A stretch of 64,000 nucleotides of DNA. Origin: Bin87 sp965220105 (GTDB lineage Bacteria; Chloroflexota; Dehalococcoidia; Lucifugimonadales; UBA3495). Below, one piece after another: positions 45,994 to 54,870 of this stretch. How positions within the stretch are numbered: the stretch's first letter is position 1; each line of letters starts with the position of its first letter. Under the pieces are notes generated by a model, which made no database searches, had not been told where the DNA came from, and saw nothing but the letters and a program-made list of their open reading frames with translations. The stretch lies in NCBI GenBank assembly GCA_965220105.1, contig OZ244811.1, positions 2,046,001 through 2,110,000 on the forward strand, written 5' to 3'. Made by a program: the position numbers and the translations under genes.

Positions 45994-46551
45994 ATGGCCC
46001 GCACCCCCAACGTAACTCGAGATTCCGTCCCCGAAAATGAACGCGCCGCGTTCGATGCCTTCGTCGCCGACCGCGGAGAAGTGCCCACCACCGGCCCCGG
46101 CTCCGTCATGCTCAACGCCCCCGAGGTTGCCCAACGCGCCCTGGGGCTGGCGCAGTACCTCCGGACCGATACCTCCTTGGAGCCCCGCATCCGGGAGCTG
46201 GCCATGCTGATTGCGGCTCGGGAGAACGACTGCCAGTTCATCTGGAACGCCCACGCTCCGCCGGCCCGCCGCGCCGGGCTGCGTGACGAAATCGTCGACG
46301 CCCTCCGTGAACGCCGCGAGATTCCCAGCCCGGCCCAGGACGAAATCGCCGTGCTCAACTACGGTCGTGAATTCTTCCGCACCCGCAAGGTGAGCCAGTC
46401 GGCCTTCGACTCGGTGGTCAACCAGTTCGGCGTCAACGGCGCCACCGAGCTCACCACCCTGTTGGGCTGTTACGCCATGCTCGCCTTCAACGTCAACGCC
46501 TTTGGCGTCGAACTGCCCGCCGAACTCGTCGAGGTGCCCCTGCCCATCTAA
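45994..46551 (+). CDS. Carboxymuconolactone decarboxylase family protein
   Basis: This 185-aa protein has the all-helical AhpD/CMD fold pattern: RTDTSLEPRIRELAMLIAAR, then NDCQFIWNAHAPPARRAGLR (the usual E...H site region, with the first Cys of AhpD present but no CxxC), and ATELTTLLGCYAMLAFNVNA near the C-terminus. Family members decarboxylate 4-carboxymuconolactone or reduce peroxides. Lack of CxxC argues against a peroxidase. GGAGG lies upstream of the ATG. It is co-directional with the amidohydrolase that follows. Confidence 0.82.
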   Translation: MARTPNVTRDSVPENERAAFDAFVADRGEVPTTGPGSVMLNAPEVAQRALGLAQYLRTDTSLEPRIRELAMLIAARENDCQFIWNAHAPPARRAGLRDEIVDALRERREIPSPAQDEIAVLNYGREFFRTRKVSQSAFDSVVNQFGVNGATELTTLLGCYAMLAFNVNAFGVELPAELVEVPLPI

Positions 46552-46608
46552 CCGGCAACCCCCTGCCCGTCGCCCGCACCGCGCGCCCGCCACCCGCGGA
46601 GGTTGAAG

Positions 46609-47610
46609 ATGTCCACTCAACGCGCCGAATGGCTCGCCCAAACCCCGGAAGACGCCATCGACCCCGACCTGCCCATCTGCGACCCGCACCACCACTTCTG
46701 GGACCGCCCCGGTGACCGCTACCTCCTCAACGAACTCACCGACGACCTGGGCGGCGGCCACAACATAGCCCAAACGGTTTTCATCGAATGCCGCTCCATG
46801 TATCGCGCGCAAGGCCCCGATGAGTTGCGCTGCGTGGGCGAAACCGAATTTGTGCAGGGCATCGCCGCCCAGAGCGCCAGCGGGCAGTTTGGTCCCACCG
46901 CCGTCGCCGCCGGCATCGTCGCCAACGCCAACCTGATGCTGGGCGACGCGGTGCAACCCGTGCTGGAGGCCCACGCAGCCGCCAGCAATAACCGGTTCCG
47001 GGGAATACGCTTCTCCTGCGCCTGGGACGCCAGCCCCGAGGTTTCTCCGGGCAGCGCCAACACCCAGGGCATGCTGGCCGACGCCCGGTTCCGCGCGGGT
47101 TTCGCCGTGCTCGCCGGCATGGGTCTCAGCTTCGACGCCCTGGTCTACCACACCCAGCTGAACGAACTGGCCGACCTGGCTGCCGCGTTCCCGGACGCCA
47201 CTATCATCCTGAATCACATCGGGCGGCCCCTGGGCGTCGGCCCCTACGCCGGCCATCGGGACGAGGTGTTCGCCGACTGGCAGCAGGGTATCGCCGCGGT
47301 CGCCGCCCACGAAAACGTGGTGGTCAAGCTCGGCGGCTTCGGCAATCTCATCAGCGGCTACGATTGGCACCAGCGCCCCATTCCTCCGACGTCGGAGGAG
47401 CTGGCCGAAACCATCTCCCCCTGGCTCATGCACTGCATCGAGCATTTCGGGCCGCAACGCTGCATGTTTGAGAGCAACTTCCCCGTGGACAGGGCATCCT
47501 ACGCCTACACCAACGGCTGGAACTCCTTCAAGCGCGTCACCCGGAACTTTTCAGCGACCGAAAAGGCCGCCATGTTCCAGGGCGCCGCCGCCCGCGCCTA
47601 CCGACTCTGA
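46609..47610 (+). CDS. Amidohydrolase family protein (TIM barrel)
   Basis: This 333-aa protein starts at ATG 46609 with GGAGG six bases upstream. It contains the metal-binding CDPHHHFWDRP near residue 25, TVFIECRSMYRAQG near 59, a histidine in IILNHIGRPLG near 203 and a late SNFPVDR near 288, the pattern of amidohydrolase_2 (PF04909) enzymes that hydrolyse lactones or decarboxylate aromatic acids. It is about half identical by eye to the minus-strand paralogue at 50.4-51.5 kb. Neighbouring SMP-30 and CMD-like genes suggest a sugar-acid or aromatic lactone pathway. Confidence 0.88.
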   Translation: MSTQRAEWLAQTPEDAIDPDLPICDPHHHFWDRPGDRYLLNELTDDLGGGHNIAQTVFIECRSMYRAQGPDELRCVGETEFVQGIAAQSASGQFGPTAVAAGIVANANLMLGDAVQPVLEAHAAASNNRFRGIRFSCAWDASPEVSPGSANTQGMLADARFRAGFAVLAGMGLSFDALVYHTQLNELADLAAAFPDATIILNHIGRPLGVGPYAGHRDEVFADWQQGIAAVAAHENVVVKLGGFGNLISGYDWHQRPIPPTSEELAETISPWLMHCIEHFGPQRCMFESNFPVDRASYAYTNGWNSFKRVTRNFSATEKAAMFQGAAARAYRL

Positions 47611-47664
47611 TTTGAAACGCTTCTTGACCTGATCAACCCCAATATCACCAATTGGGAGGACACC

Positions 47665-48582
47665 ATGGCTCTGCAATGGGAAAACGTTGCCGGACCCTTC
47701 AGCCGGTTGACCGAAGGCCCGGCCTGGGATGGACGTCGGATGCTCTTCACCTACATCCCCGCCAGCCGCATCATGGCCTACGACCCGGAGACCGGCAATT
47801 GCGATGTCTATAGGGAGAACACCAACCACACCAACGGTCTCGCCTTCGACGCTGAGGGGCGTCTCTACGGCTGTTCTTCCGGCGGTCGCGCCATCGTCCG
47901 CTTCGAGGCCGACGGCAGCACCACCACCATCGTCGACCATCTGGGCAGCCAACGCATCAACACCCCCAACGATCTGGCCATCGACCGGCAGGGTCGGGTC
48001 TGGTTCAGCAATCCCTGGAATGCTGGCAACGTCGACCCCAGCGAGGTGCAGGAGATCGAGGGCCGCGACATTCTGCGCGCCGACCCGCAGCCCGACGGCA
48101 GCTACACCTGTCAACAGATGACCTTCGATACCACCGGCACGAACGGCCTCCTCGTCTCCCCTGATGATCGTAGCCTGTACATCATCCAGACCGACAACGA
48201 GCCCAGAGGCGTCAGGGAGCTGCGTTCGTATCCGATCAACGACGACGGTTCGCTGGGCCAGTACATCGTGCTGCACCAGTTCGCCACCGATCATAGGGGC
48301 CCGCAACGCGGAATTGACGGAATGTGCCTGGATTCCGAGGGCAACATCGTCGGCGCCGCCGGCAACTGGGCCACCGGCCCCGGCCCCATGCTCTGGGTTT
48401 GGACGCCCGAGGGCCGCGTCCTGGAAACCTACCCGATGCCCGTCGGCGTGGACATGCCCACCAACTGCGCTTTCGGCGACGCCGACCAGAGCAGCCTCTA
48501 CGTGACCACCCTGGGCGGGCACCTGCTGCGCCTTCGCAACTCCGGCCGCCGCGGCTGGGTAATGTGGCCCCCGGTCCGCTAG
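47665..48582 (+). CDS. SMP-30/gluconolactonase-like protein
   Basis: This 305-aa beta-propeller protein contains FSRLTEGPAWDGRRMLFTYI (metal glutamate), NTNHTNGLAFDAEGRLYGCS, RINTPNDLAIDRQGRVWFSN with its PNDL motif, and GLLVSPDDRSLYI. These are the calcium- or zinc-binding and substrate residues of SMP-30 lactonases. A ribosome site GGGAGG precedes the ATG. It likely opens a sugar-acid lactone and follows the amidohydrolase by 54 bp, so the two may be in one operon. Confidence 0.9.
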   Translation: MALQWENVAGPFSRLTEGPAWDGRRMLFTYIPASRIMAYDPETGNCDVYRENTNHTNGLAFDAEGRLYGCSSGGRAIVRFEADGSTTTIVDHLGSQRINTPNDLAIDRQGRVWFSNPWNAGNVDPSEVQEIEGRDILRADPQPDGSYTCQQMTFDTTGTNGLLVSPDDRSLYIIQTDNEPRGVRELRSYPINDDGSLGQYIVLHQFATDHRGPQRGIDGMCLDSEGNIVGAAGNWATGPGPMLWVWTPEGRVLETYPMPVGVDMPTNCAFGDADQSSLYVTTLGGHLLRLRNSGRRGWVMWPPVR

Positions 48583-48592
48583 CCCGCATAAC

Positions 48593-48631
48593 CCCCTCTC
48601 CCTCGATGGGAGAGGGTAGGGGTGAGGGTGA
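48593..48631. repeat. Dispersed palindromic repeat CCCTCTCCC...GGGAGAGGG
   Basis: CCCCTCTCCC, four to five bases, GGGAGAGGGT and then GGGGTGAGGGTG. The same unit recurs at 50247-50285, 50350-50386 and twice at 61354-61450. It is an intergenic REP-like repeat and may form a hairpin in mRNA. Confidence 0.75.
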
Positions 48632-48666
48632 CAACCCCTGCGCCATCGAACATCGGAGGAATAGAC

Positions 48667-50205
48667 ATGAAATACGACGTAATCGTCCTGGGCGCGGGCT
48701 CGGCGGGCTGCGTGGTCGCCGGCCGTCTGTCCGAGGATCCCAACCGCTCGGTATTGCTGCTGGAAGCCGGCCCGGACTATCCCGATTTCGAGCTCTACCC
48801 TGACGACCTGAAATTCGGGTATAGCGCCACGGCGTCCCAGCCTGGCGCGCCGCACAACTGGTCCTTCCAGGCCCGGGGACGGCCCGAGCAGGACGAACCC
48901 ATGCCGGTTCCCCGCGGCAAGGTCGTCGGCGGCACCAGCGCCATCAACGGCCAGGTCCTGCTGCGCGGCGTCCCCGAAGACTACGATTCCTGGGCCGCCA
49001 TGGGCAACGACGAGTGGGCCTACGTCAACGTGCTGCCCTACTTCCGCAAGCTGGAAACCGATACCGACATTCGGGACGATTTCCACGGCACCGACGGGCC
49101 GATTCCGGTGCGGCGATTCCAGCGGCAGGACTGGCTGCCCTTCCAGAATGCCTTCTTCCGCGCTGCCGTCGACTCCGGCTACCCCGAGGACGCCGACATG
49201 AACCACCCGGAGTCGGGCGGCGTCGGCCCCATCCCCATGAACAACCCCAACGGCATTCGAATGAGCACCGGGTTGACCTATATCAACCCCAACCGTCACC
49301 GTCTCAACCTGACCGTTCGCGGCGACGTGATGGTGCGCCGCATCCTCTTCGACGGCAACCAGGTATTGGGTGTGGAGGTGGAGAGCGGCGGCGATGTCTT
49401 CCATGTGGAGGCCGAACAAGTCGTGCTCAGCGCCGGCGCCATCGCCTCGCCACAAATACTCATGCTGTCGGGCATCGGCCCCGCCGACCACCTGCGTAGC
49501 ATGGGCATTCCAGTGGTGCATGACTCGCCCGGCGTGGGTAAGAATTTCCGCGACCACCCCATGGCGCCGGTGCGTCTGCGGGTCAAGGACGACTTTCCCC
49601 AGGACCCCGACGCGCCCCGGATCCAGGCCGCCCTCCGCTACACTGCCTCCGGTTCCGCCCTCCGCAACGACATCCAGATCATGCCGTCTTCCTTCTCCTT
49701 CCCCCTCGGCGGCGATCCGCTGGAGGGTGAGGGCGTGCGTTTTTCCTGCATCCTGGAACTGGCCGCCGGGAAGGGCGAGGTAACCCTGGCGTCCTCCGAT
49801 CCCAACGACCAGCCCAACCTGTACTACGGTTTTCTGGAGGAAGAATCCGACCGGGTGCGGCTGCGTGAAGCGGTGCGTATCTGCTTCAACCTGATGGAGC
49901 ACGAAGCTTTCAGCGACATAATCGACAGTCCGCTGACACCAACATACGAAGACGTGGCGACGGATGAAGCCCTGGATGCGTGGATGAACCGGAACATCAC
50001 CACTTCGCAGCACCTGGCCGGTACTTGCAAGATGGGCCCGGATTCAGACCCCATGGCCGTCGTGGACCAGTTTTGTCGAGTGCGCGGTGTGCAGGGGTTG
50101 CGAGTGGCCGACACGTCGGTAATGCCCAACGTGGTCCGCGCCAACACCAACACAACAGCCATGACCATCGGCGAGCGCGTAGCCGACTGGATAAAAACCC
50201 AATAA
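48667..50205 (+). CDS. GMC family oxidoreductase (FAD-dependent alcohol/choline dehydrogenase-like)
   Basis: This 512-aa flavoenzyme starts at ATG 48667 after GGAGG. It has the Rossmann FAD motif VIVLGAGSAGCVVAGRLSED at the N-terminus, VPRGKVVGGTSAINGQVLLR (GMC signature 1) near 80, LSAGAIASPQILMLSGIGPA (signature 2) near 257, and the C-terminal catalytic region QHLAGTCKMG with NVVRANTNTTAMTIGERVAD. It oxidises an alcohol to an aldehyde or acid; the substrate is not predictable. It follows SMP-30 on the same strand, separated by a dispersed repeat. Confidence 0.93.
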   Translation: MKYDVIVLGAGSAGCVVAGRLSEDPNRSVLLLEAGPDYPDFELYPDDLKFGYSATASQPGAPHNWSFQARGRPEQDEPMPVPRGKVVGGTSAINGQVLLRGVPEDYDSWAAMGNDEWAYVNVLPYFRKLETDTDIRDDFHGTDGPIPVRRFQRQDWLPFQNAFFRAAVDSGYPEDADMNHPESGGVGPIPMNNPNGIRMSTGLTYINPNRHRLNLTVRGDVMVRRILFDGNQVLGVEVESGGDVFHVEAEQVVLSAGAIASPQILMLSGIGPADHLRSMGIPVVHDSPGVGKNFRDHPMAPVRLRVKDDFPQDPDAPRIQAALRYTASGSALRNDIQIMPSSFSFPLGGDPLEGEGVRFSCILELAAGKGEVTLASSDPNDQPNLYYGFLEEESDRVRLREAVRICFNLMEHEAFSDIIDSPLTPTYEDVATDEALDAWMNRNITTSQHLAGTCKMGPDSDPMAVVDQFCRVRGVQGLRVADTSVMPNVVRANTNTTAMTIGERVADWIKTQ

Positions 50206-50246
50206 CCCAAACTCCAACCCGCCCACCCCAAGCCCGTCCAAGACCA

Positions 50247-50386
50247 CCCCTCTCCCTTGATGGGAGAGGGTTGGGGTGAGGGTGAAATCTCCCCAAGAAT
50301 CATCCCGCCGCCCAACCATCGCGCCAATCCCGCAACCCCAACCATCCCGCCCCTCTCCCGCCGGGAGAGGGGCCGGGGGTGAGGGC
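50247..50386. repeat. Two further dispersed palindromic repeats
   Basis: Units at 50247-50285 and 50350-50386 carry CCCCTCTCCC with an inverted GGGAGAGGG and a GGGTGAGGG tail. They lie between the GMC gene and the convergent amidohydrolase and may act as bidirectional transcript ends. Confidence 0.7.
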
Positions 50387-50444
50387 CGCCCCTTGCCGGC
50401 GCAAGCATCGTTCCCAAACGGCACTTTGGGATACGGCCCTCGCC

Positions 50445-51461
50445 CTATACGTCTATGCTGTATATCCGGGCGGCGTTGTCGTGGAACATGGCCGCTCGCT
50501 CGGTGGCGGAATAACCGCTCGTCATCCGCTTGTAAGCGTTGTACATCACGTTGTAAGAGTAGGACACCTTGTCCGGCGGGAAGTTGCTCTCGAAGATTGA
50601 CCGCTCCGGTCCGAACTGTTCGATGCAGTAGTTCATCAGGGGCGCCAACGATTCGGCCAGTTCTTCCGAGCCGATGGGCACGTCCCGCAGGTGCCAGTCA
50701 AAACCATAACGGGGTTGCCCCACGCCGCCGAGTTTGATGACCACGTTGGGACACTGGGCCACCTTTGCGATGCCCTCGCGCCAGGCCGGGATCACCTCGT
50801 CGTCCCGGTCCCCGTAGGGCCCGACCCGATAAAGCCCGCCGATGTGATTGGAAATGATCGTCAGGTCCGGCACCGAGTTGGCGAAATCGACCAACTCCTC
50901 CAGCTGGGGGAAGTAGCACGTGTTCTCGTAGACCAGACCCCGCCGCGCCAGGGCCTGCGCTCCCGCCCGGAACTGCGGGTCGGCCATCTGGTGTTCCGTG
51001 CCACGGTTTTCCAACTCGGGATGGGGATCCCACCCCACCGAATGCCTGATGCCACGGAACCGTTGCGGGCTGGCCTGCTGCAATGCGTCCAGAACCTGGT
51101 TCACATCATCGCCAAACGACAGGCTGGCGTGCCCGATGATCGCCGCTGCTGCCTTGGCCGGCCCGTAGAGACCGGTGTCGCTGGCCGCCGCCAGACCCTG
51201 CACGAATTCCACCTCGCCCACGGCCCGCAACTCCTGCGGACCATCCGGGCGGTACATCGAGCGCGCCTCCAGGAACACGGTGGAACGCACGTTGTGGCCG
51301 CTATTCAGGTCTGCCGCCAGTTCGTCCAGCAGGTAGCGGTGGTAGGGGATGCGCTCCATGCGAAAGTCCCAGAAATGGTGATGTGCGTCGCAGATGGGCA
51401 GATCGGGTTCCAGCGTTTCTTCGGTCGTCAGGGCTAGCCAAGTGTTATCTCCGTAAGGCAT
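50445..51461 (-). CDS. Amidohydrolase family protein, paralogue of 46.6 kb
   Basis: This 338-aa protein has the same layout as the plus-strand paralogue: CDAHHHFWDFR near residue 26, TVFLEARSMYRPDGPQELRA near 62, IRHSVGWDPHPELENRG, LTIISNHIGGLYRVGPYG near 203 and FESNFPPDKVSYSYN near 292. It should be a metal-dependent hydrolase or decarboxylase of the amidohydrolase_2 group. It is convergent with the GMC oxidoreductase and divergent from the Gfo/Idh dehydrogenase, so it is transcribed alone. Two diverged copies a few kilobases apart suggest related but distinct substrates. Confidence 0.88.
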   Translation of the reverse strand: MPYGDNTWLALTTEETLEPDLPICDAHHHFWDFRMERIPYHRYLLDELAADLNSGHNVRSTVFLEARSMYRPDGPQELRAVGEVEFVQGLAAASDTGLYGPAKAAAAIIGHASLSFGDDVNQVLDALQQASPQRFRGIRHSVGWDPHPELENRGTEHQMADPQFRAGAQALARRGLVYENTCYFPQLEELVDFANSVPDLTIISNHIGGLYRVGPYGDRDDEVIPAWREGIAKVAQCPNVVIKLGGVGQPRYGFDWHLRDVPIGSEELAESLAPLMNYCIEQFGPERSIFESNFPPDKVSYSYNVMYNAYKRMTSGYSATERAAMFHDNAARIYSIDV

Positions 51462-51726
51462 ATCCGCTCCTCCGTTCCTGCTTTGATTTGGGCAATCCTA
51501 ACATAATCTGTGCGGGCCGCTTCCCCTAACGCCCACTTCGGGAGCACCCCAAAATCCAATCCGGAAAATCCACCTCTCCACAATCCCACGCCGCGCCATA
51601 CCTTTCCTACCATTCGAGATGGCCCCGCCGTACTCGAAACGACCATTCGCATAATCGGAAGACCCTGGGATTCCGCACCCGGCTCCTATGGTACGATGAC
51701 CGGGACTACTGGGAAGGAGAAAAATC

Positions 51727-52821
51727 ATGGCTGACAAAATTCGCCTGGGCATTATCGGCGCCAACATTCATCGCGGCTGGGCGGTTCGCTCCCACCTCCC
51801 CGCCGTCGTCGCCAGCCCCGAGTTCGAGCTGACGGCGGTGTGCACCACTCGCATGGAAAGCGCCGAGGAGTCTCGCCAGATGTTCGGCGCCAGACTGGCC
51901 TTCGACGATTACCACGAGATGCTGGCTCACCCCGATATCGACGCCGTTGCGGTCAGCCTGCGGGTGCCGTCGCACTACGAGCCGACGATGGATGCCCTCA
52001 ACGCCGGCAAGCACGTTTACACCGAATGGCCTCTGGGCCGCACCACCGCCGAGGCCGAAGAGATGGCCGACCTGGCCAGGGCCAGGGGTGTGCGGAACAT
52101 GGTGGGATTGCAGTCGCGGGCCAATCCGGCGCTGCTGCACCTCAAGGACTTGATCGCCGCCGGTTACGTTGGCGAGGTCATGTCCTGCCACGTCAGCCGC
52201 ATCGCCGGCGGCGGGCTGGATCGCACGTCTGACCGAACCTGGCAGCGGGACGCCGAGCTGGGCGCCAACACGCTGACCATCTCCTGCGGCCACACCATCG
52301 ACGCCCTGCGGTTCGTCGCGGGTGACTTCAGCCACGTGTCATCGGTGGTAACCACGCAGGCCAGCCAATGGTACGAAACCGACACCGACCAGATGGTTGA
52401 CGTCACCTCGCCGGACAACATCCTGGTGAGCGGTCGGCTGGCCAACGGCGGGGTTGCTTCGGTGCACATCGCCTCCAACCCGTGGGCCGGCAGCGGTTAC
52501 CGCATGGAAATTTACGGTCGGGAGGGAACGCTGGTGGCATCATCCGACGAGTCGCCCAACCATTTCGGTGTCCGTGTGCAGGGCGCTCAAGGTTCCGACC
52601 AACTGGAAGACCTTAGCACCCCGCCACAGTACACCTACGTCCTGGAGGGAATGCCCCTGGGCGCCCCGTACAACGTGGGCCAGATGTACTACCAGTTTGG
52701 TAGGGGCATCCGGGAGGGCGACAGCAGCCAACCCGACTTCGACGAGGCCGTGCGGCTGCACCGGTTCATCGACAAAATCCAAGAGGCATCCGACCAGTCC
52801 CGTCAGATGGTGGTTAAGTAG
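51727..52821 (+). CDS. Gfo/Idh/MocA family oxidoreductase
   Basis: This 364-aa NAD(P)-dependent dehydrogenase starts at ATG 51727 with GGAGAAAAATC upstream. It has the N-terminal Rossmann motif RLGIIGANIHRGWAVRSHLP and YTEWPLGRTTAEAEEMADLA, where EWP replaces the usual EKP and the catalytic lysine is missing. The substrate region GANTLTISCGHTIDALRFVA follows. Family members oxidise sugars or inositols. Loss of the EKP lysine suggests altered or no dehydrogenase chemistry. It is divergent from the amidohydrolase. Confidence 0.88.
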   Translation: MADKIRLGIIGANIHRGWAVRSHLPAVVASPEFELTAVCTTRMESAEESRQMFGARLAFDDYHEMLAHPDIDAVAVSLRVPSHYEPTMDALNAGKHVYTEWPLGRTTAEAEEMADLARARGVRNMVGLQSRANPALLHLKDLIAAGYVGEVMSCHVSRIAGGGLDRTSDRTWQRDAELGANTLTISCGHTIDALRFVAGDFSHVSSVVTTQASQWYETDTDQMVDVTSPDNILVSGRLANGGVASVHIASNPWAGSGYRMEIYGREGTLVASSDESPNHFGVRVQGAQGSDQLEDLSTPPQYTYVLEGMPLGAPYNVGQMYYQFGRGIREGDSSQPDFDEAVRLHRFIDKIQEASDQSRQMVVK

Positions 52822-52849
52822 TCGGTTTGTTGAGTAGGCGGTTTCCGGA

Positions 52850-53371
52850 CTAACGGTCGTCGGTCCATTCGAAGCCCAGGTTGGCGTAACGCACGAAAAC
52901 CGTCCCTCCCGGCGCGCCCAACGGCCCGTTGACGGCCAGGATGGCTATGGTGTGCTGATTGCCGGGCTGGGCGTTGTCGGTAACCTGTACCCGTTGCGGA
53001 ACGTTGAATCCCTGCACTGCGCCCCGTTCCCGGTTGCACTCGCCGTCAATCCAGATTTCGCCGTAGTCGTCCACGCAGGTCTCGAACTGCACGCGCATAC
53101 CGGCGGTGGGTTTGTTCGCCACCGTGACTGGGATGGTGATCGTGGTGCGGTACCACACGAAGCTGAAGCCGTGGGATACCCGACCCGGCAGGTCGTAGCA
53201 CACCGCCCAGCCGGAATCGTCATAGTCCGGCAGGCGGGCCGGGCTCCCCTCGCTCTGGGCCACCAGGCCTTCATTGTTCTCCCCCGGCACGTAACCGCGG
53301 GAGTACTTCCAAACTGCCTTGGTTGCCGTCTGTCCAGCCTGGTCGCCGATATCAATTGTCGCTCTGGGCAT
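52850..53371 (-). CDS. Beta-sandwich (galactose-binding-like) hypothetical protein
   Basis: This 173-aa protein is mostly beta strand with a GH2-sugar-binding-like pattern: SGWAVCYDLPGRVSHGFSFV, WYRTTITIPVTVANKP, VDDYGEIWIDGECNR and NTIAIL-like strands near the C-terminus. It has no catalytic domain. Such jelly-roll domains bind carbohydrate or mediate contacts. No signal peptide is evident from MPRATIDIGDQAGQTATKAV. It lies alone on the minus strand between two plus-strand genes. Confidence 0.7.
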   Translation of the reverse strand: MPRATIDIGDQAGQTATKAVWKYSRGYVPGENNEGLVAQSEGSPARLPDYDDSGWAVCYDLPGRVSHGFSFVWYRTTITIPVTVANKPTAGMRVQFETCVDDYGEIWIDGECNRERGAVQGFNVPQRVQVTDNAQPGNQHTIAILAVNGPLGAPGGTVFVRYANLGFEWTDDR

Positions 53372-53661
53372 GTTTGCACCTCGTCAAGTTGGTTGTGGTC
53401 ATTCGTGCTTCACAATATGCCGCCAGGAAAGATGTGGCAAGTACGCGCGGGATCGTTGGCGAGCGGGCGCCTGATCAGAATCGCCATTCTGGGGAATACC
53501 GGATTGCAGAATCAGACGGCTCAAGCGCAAAAGCCTAATCCGCGGAATCAAAACATCCGAGAATCGAGATTCTGACAACTCCCCAACGACGCCACCCAAA
53601 CTGTGATTTAATAGGGGCCGGACAAGAAATTAGAAGCGCTACGGAGAGGGAGGGATCGATC

Positions 53662-54336
53662 ATGGCCATGAAGAAAGGCGCCGCCCTGTTGATTGTGTAC
53701 ACTGACGTAGACCCTGAGCACGCCGCCGAGTTCAACGCGTGGTACGAACAGGAACACGTCCCCGAGCGGCTCAGCGCGCCCGGATTTCTCGATGCGGGGC
53801 GCTACGAATCGCTCAAAGGCGGCCCCCGCTACTTGGCCGTCTACGAGCTGGAATCGGTGGAGGCTTTGCACACGCCTGAGTATCGGCGGATGAGCGAAAA
53901 CCCCACCGAGTGGACCCAGCGCATGTCGCCCAACGTCGTCGGTCGCGGCACTGTCCGGCTGGCCTGCACACAAATATTCCCCGGCGAGAACGACCACCAC
54001 GTCATGGGTCGGGGCATGGCCCCAGCTCTCCAGATAGGTCGAATGGACGTGCCGGCGGATATTGAGGACAAGTACAACTACTACTACGATAACGTCCGCA
54101 CCCCGGCCAATCTCCAGATCCCCGGGTGTATGCACGTGCGCCGCTACCACGTGGTGGAGGGCAGCCCCAAGTACCTGACCATGTACGAATTCGAGCACGA
54201 AAAAGTGCCCGAAACCGTCGCCTGGGAGCACCAGCGCACCCTCGACACGATGCACGAGTACATTGGCGGTAGCTACGGCCACGCGCCCGGTTCACCTGGC
54301 GTTTACCGGCGAGTGTCTCCGCCGCGCGCCTTCTGA
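53662..54336 (+). CDS. Tandem dimeric alpha-beta barrel protein
   Basis: This 224-aa protein holds two ferredoxin-like halves: ALLIVYTDVDPEHAAEFNAW with YEQEHVPERLSAPGFLDAGR, and a second with DKYNYYYDNVRTPANLQIPG and YLTMYEFEHEKVPE. These DUF4286- or EthD-like repeats typically form small cytoplasmic enzymes or stress-response proteins. GGAGAGGGAGG precedes the ATG. It is followed 74 bp later by the PNPOx-like gene, suggesting joint transcription. The function is unknown. Confidence 0.72.
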   Translation: MAMKKGAALLIVYTDVDPEHAAEFNAWYEQEHVPERLSAPGFLDAGRYESLKGGPRYLAVYELESVEALHTPEYRRMSENPTEWTQRMSPNVVGRGTVRLACTQIFPGENDHHVMGRGMAPALQIGRMDVPADIEDKYNYYYDNVRTPANLQIPGCMHVRRYHVVEGSPKYLTMYEFEHEKVPETVAWEHQRTLDTMHEYIGGSYGHAPGSPGVYRRVSPPRAF

Positions 54337-54410
54337 CCCGCGCCCACTCCCGGTATCTGACGCTCATCAAGCGCTCCCTTCAGCGTCCCCTTTCAGCGGA
54401 GGTAAGTTCC

Positions 54411-54848
54411 ATGCCACGACAACTAACCCGGCAGGAAGCCCACGAATTTCTAGACAGCAAGCCGGGATGGATTGTGCTGACCACGCTGGATCCGGACGGT
54501 TTCCCCCATACCGTACCCCTCGGCTACTTCCGGCTGGGCGACGAAATCCTGATGGGCGTGCGGGCCAACACGCACAAACTGGACAACATCCAGCACAACT
54601 CTAAGGTCAGCCTGCTCATCGAAAGCGGCAGCACGTTGGCGGACATCCGGGGCCTGATGGTGCAGGGAACCGCCACCGTGCATTCCGAGCCGGCCGACAT
54701 CCTGCACTACTCCCGGGAGGCGGCGAAGTTGCGGGGCACACCGGAGCAGGACCTGCCCACCGAGCCCCGTCCCGGCGCAGCCTACATCCGGGTAACCCCG
54801 GAGCGCATCCGGTCCTGGGACTATTCGGAGGATGCCCGGAACCGGTAG
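54411..54848 (+). CDS. Pyridoxamine 5'-phosphate oxidase/F420-family split-barrel protein
   Basis: This 145-aa protein shows the split-barrel flavin-binding pattern: FLDSKPGWIVLTTLDPDGFP followed by HTVPLGYFRLGDEILMGVRA, KVSLLIESGSTLADIRGLMV and a C-terminal AAYIRVTPERIRSWDYSEDA. It probably uses F420 or FMN to reduce or oxidise a small molecule. A ribosome site GGAGG lies upstream of the ATG at 54411. Together with the luciferase-like enzyme nearby it hints at F420 metabolism, which is an inference. Confidence 0.82.
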   Translation: MPRQLTRQEAHEFLDSKPGWIVLTTLDPDGFPHTVPLGYFRLGDEILMGVRANTHKLDNIQHNSKVSLLIESGSTLADIRGLMVQGTATVHSEPADILHYSREAAKLRGTPEQDLPTEPRPGAAYIRVTPERIRSWDYSEDARNR

Positions 54849-54870
54849 CGAAAGATCCTGGCCTAAGAAC

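Noticed and set aside
47551..50013. 820-aa minus-strand open frame
   Set aside because: Antisense to the intact SMP-30 and GMC genes; valine- and glycine-rich composition typical of GC-rich antisense frames.
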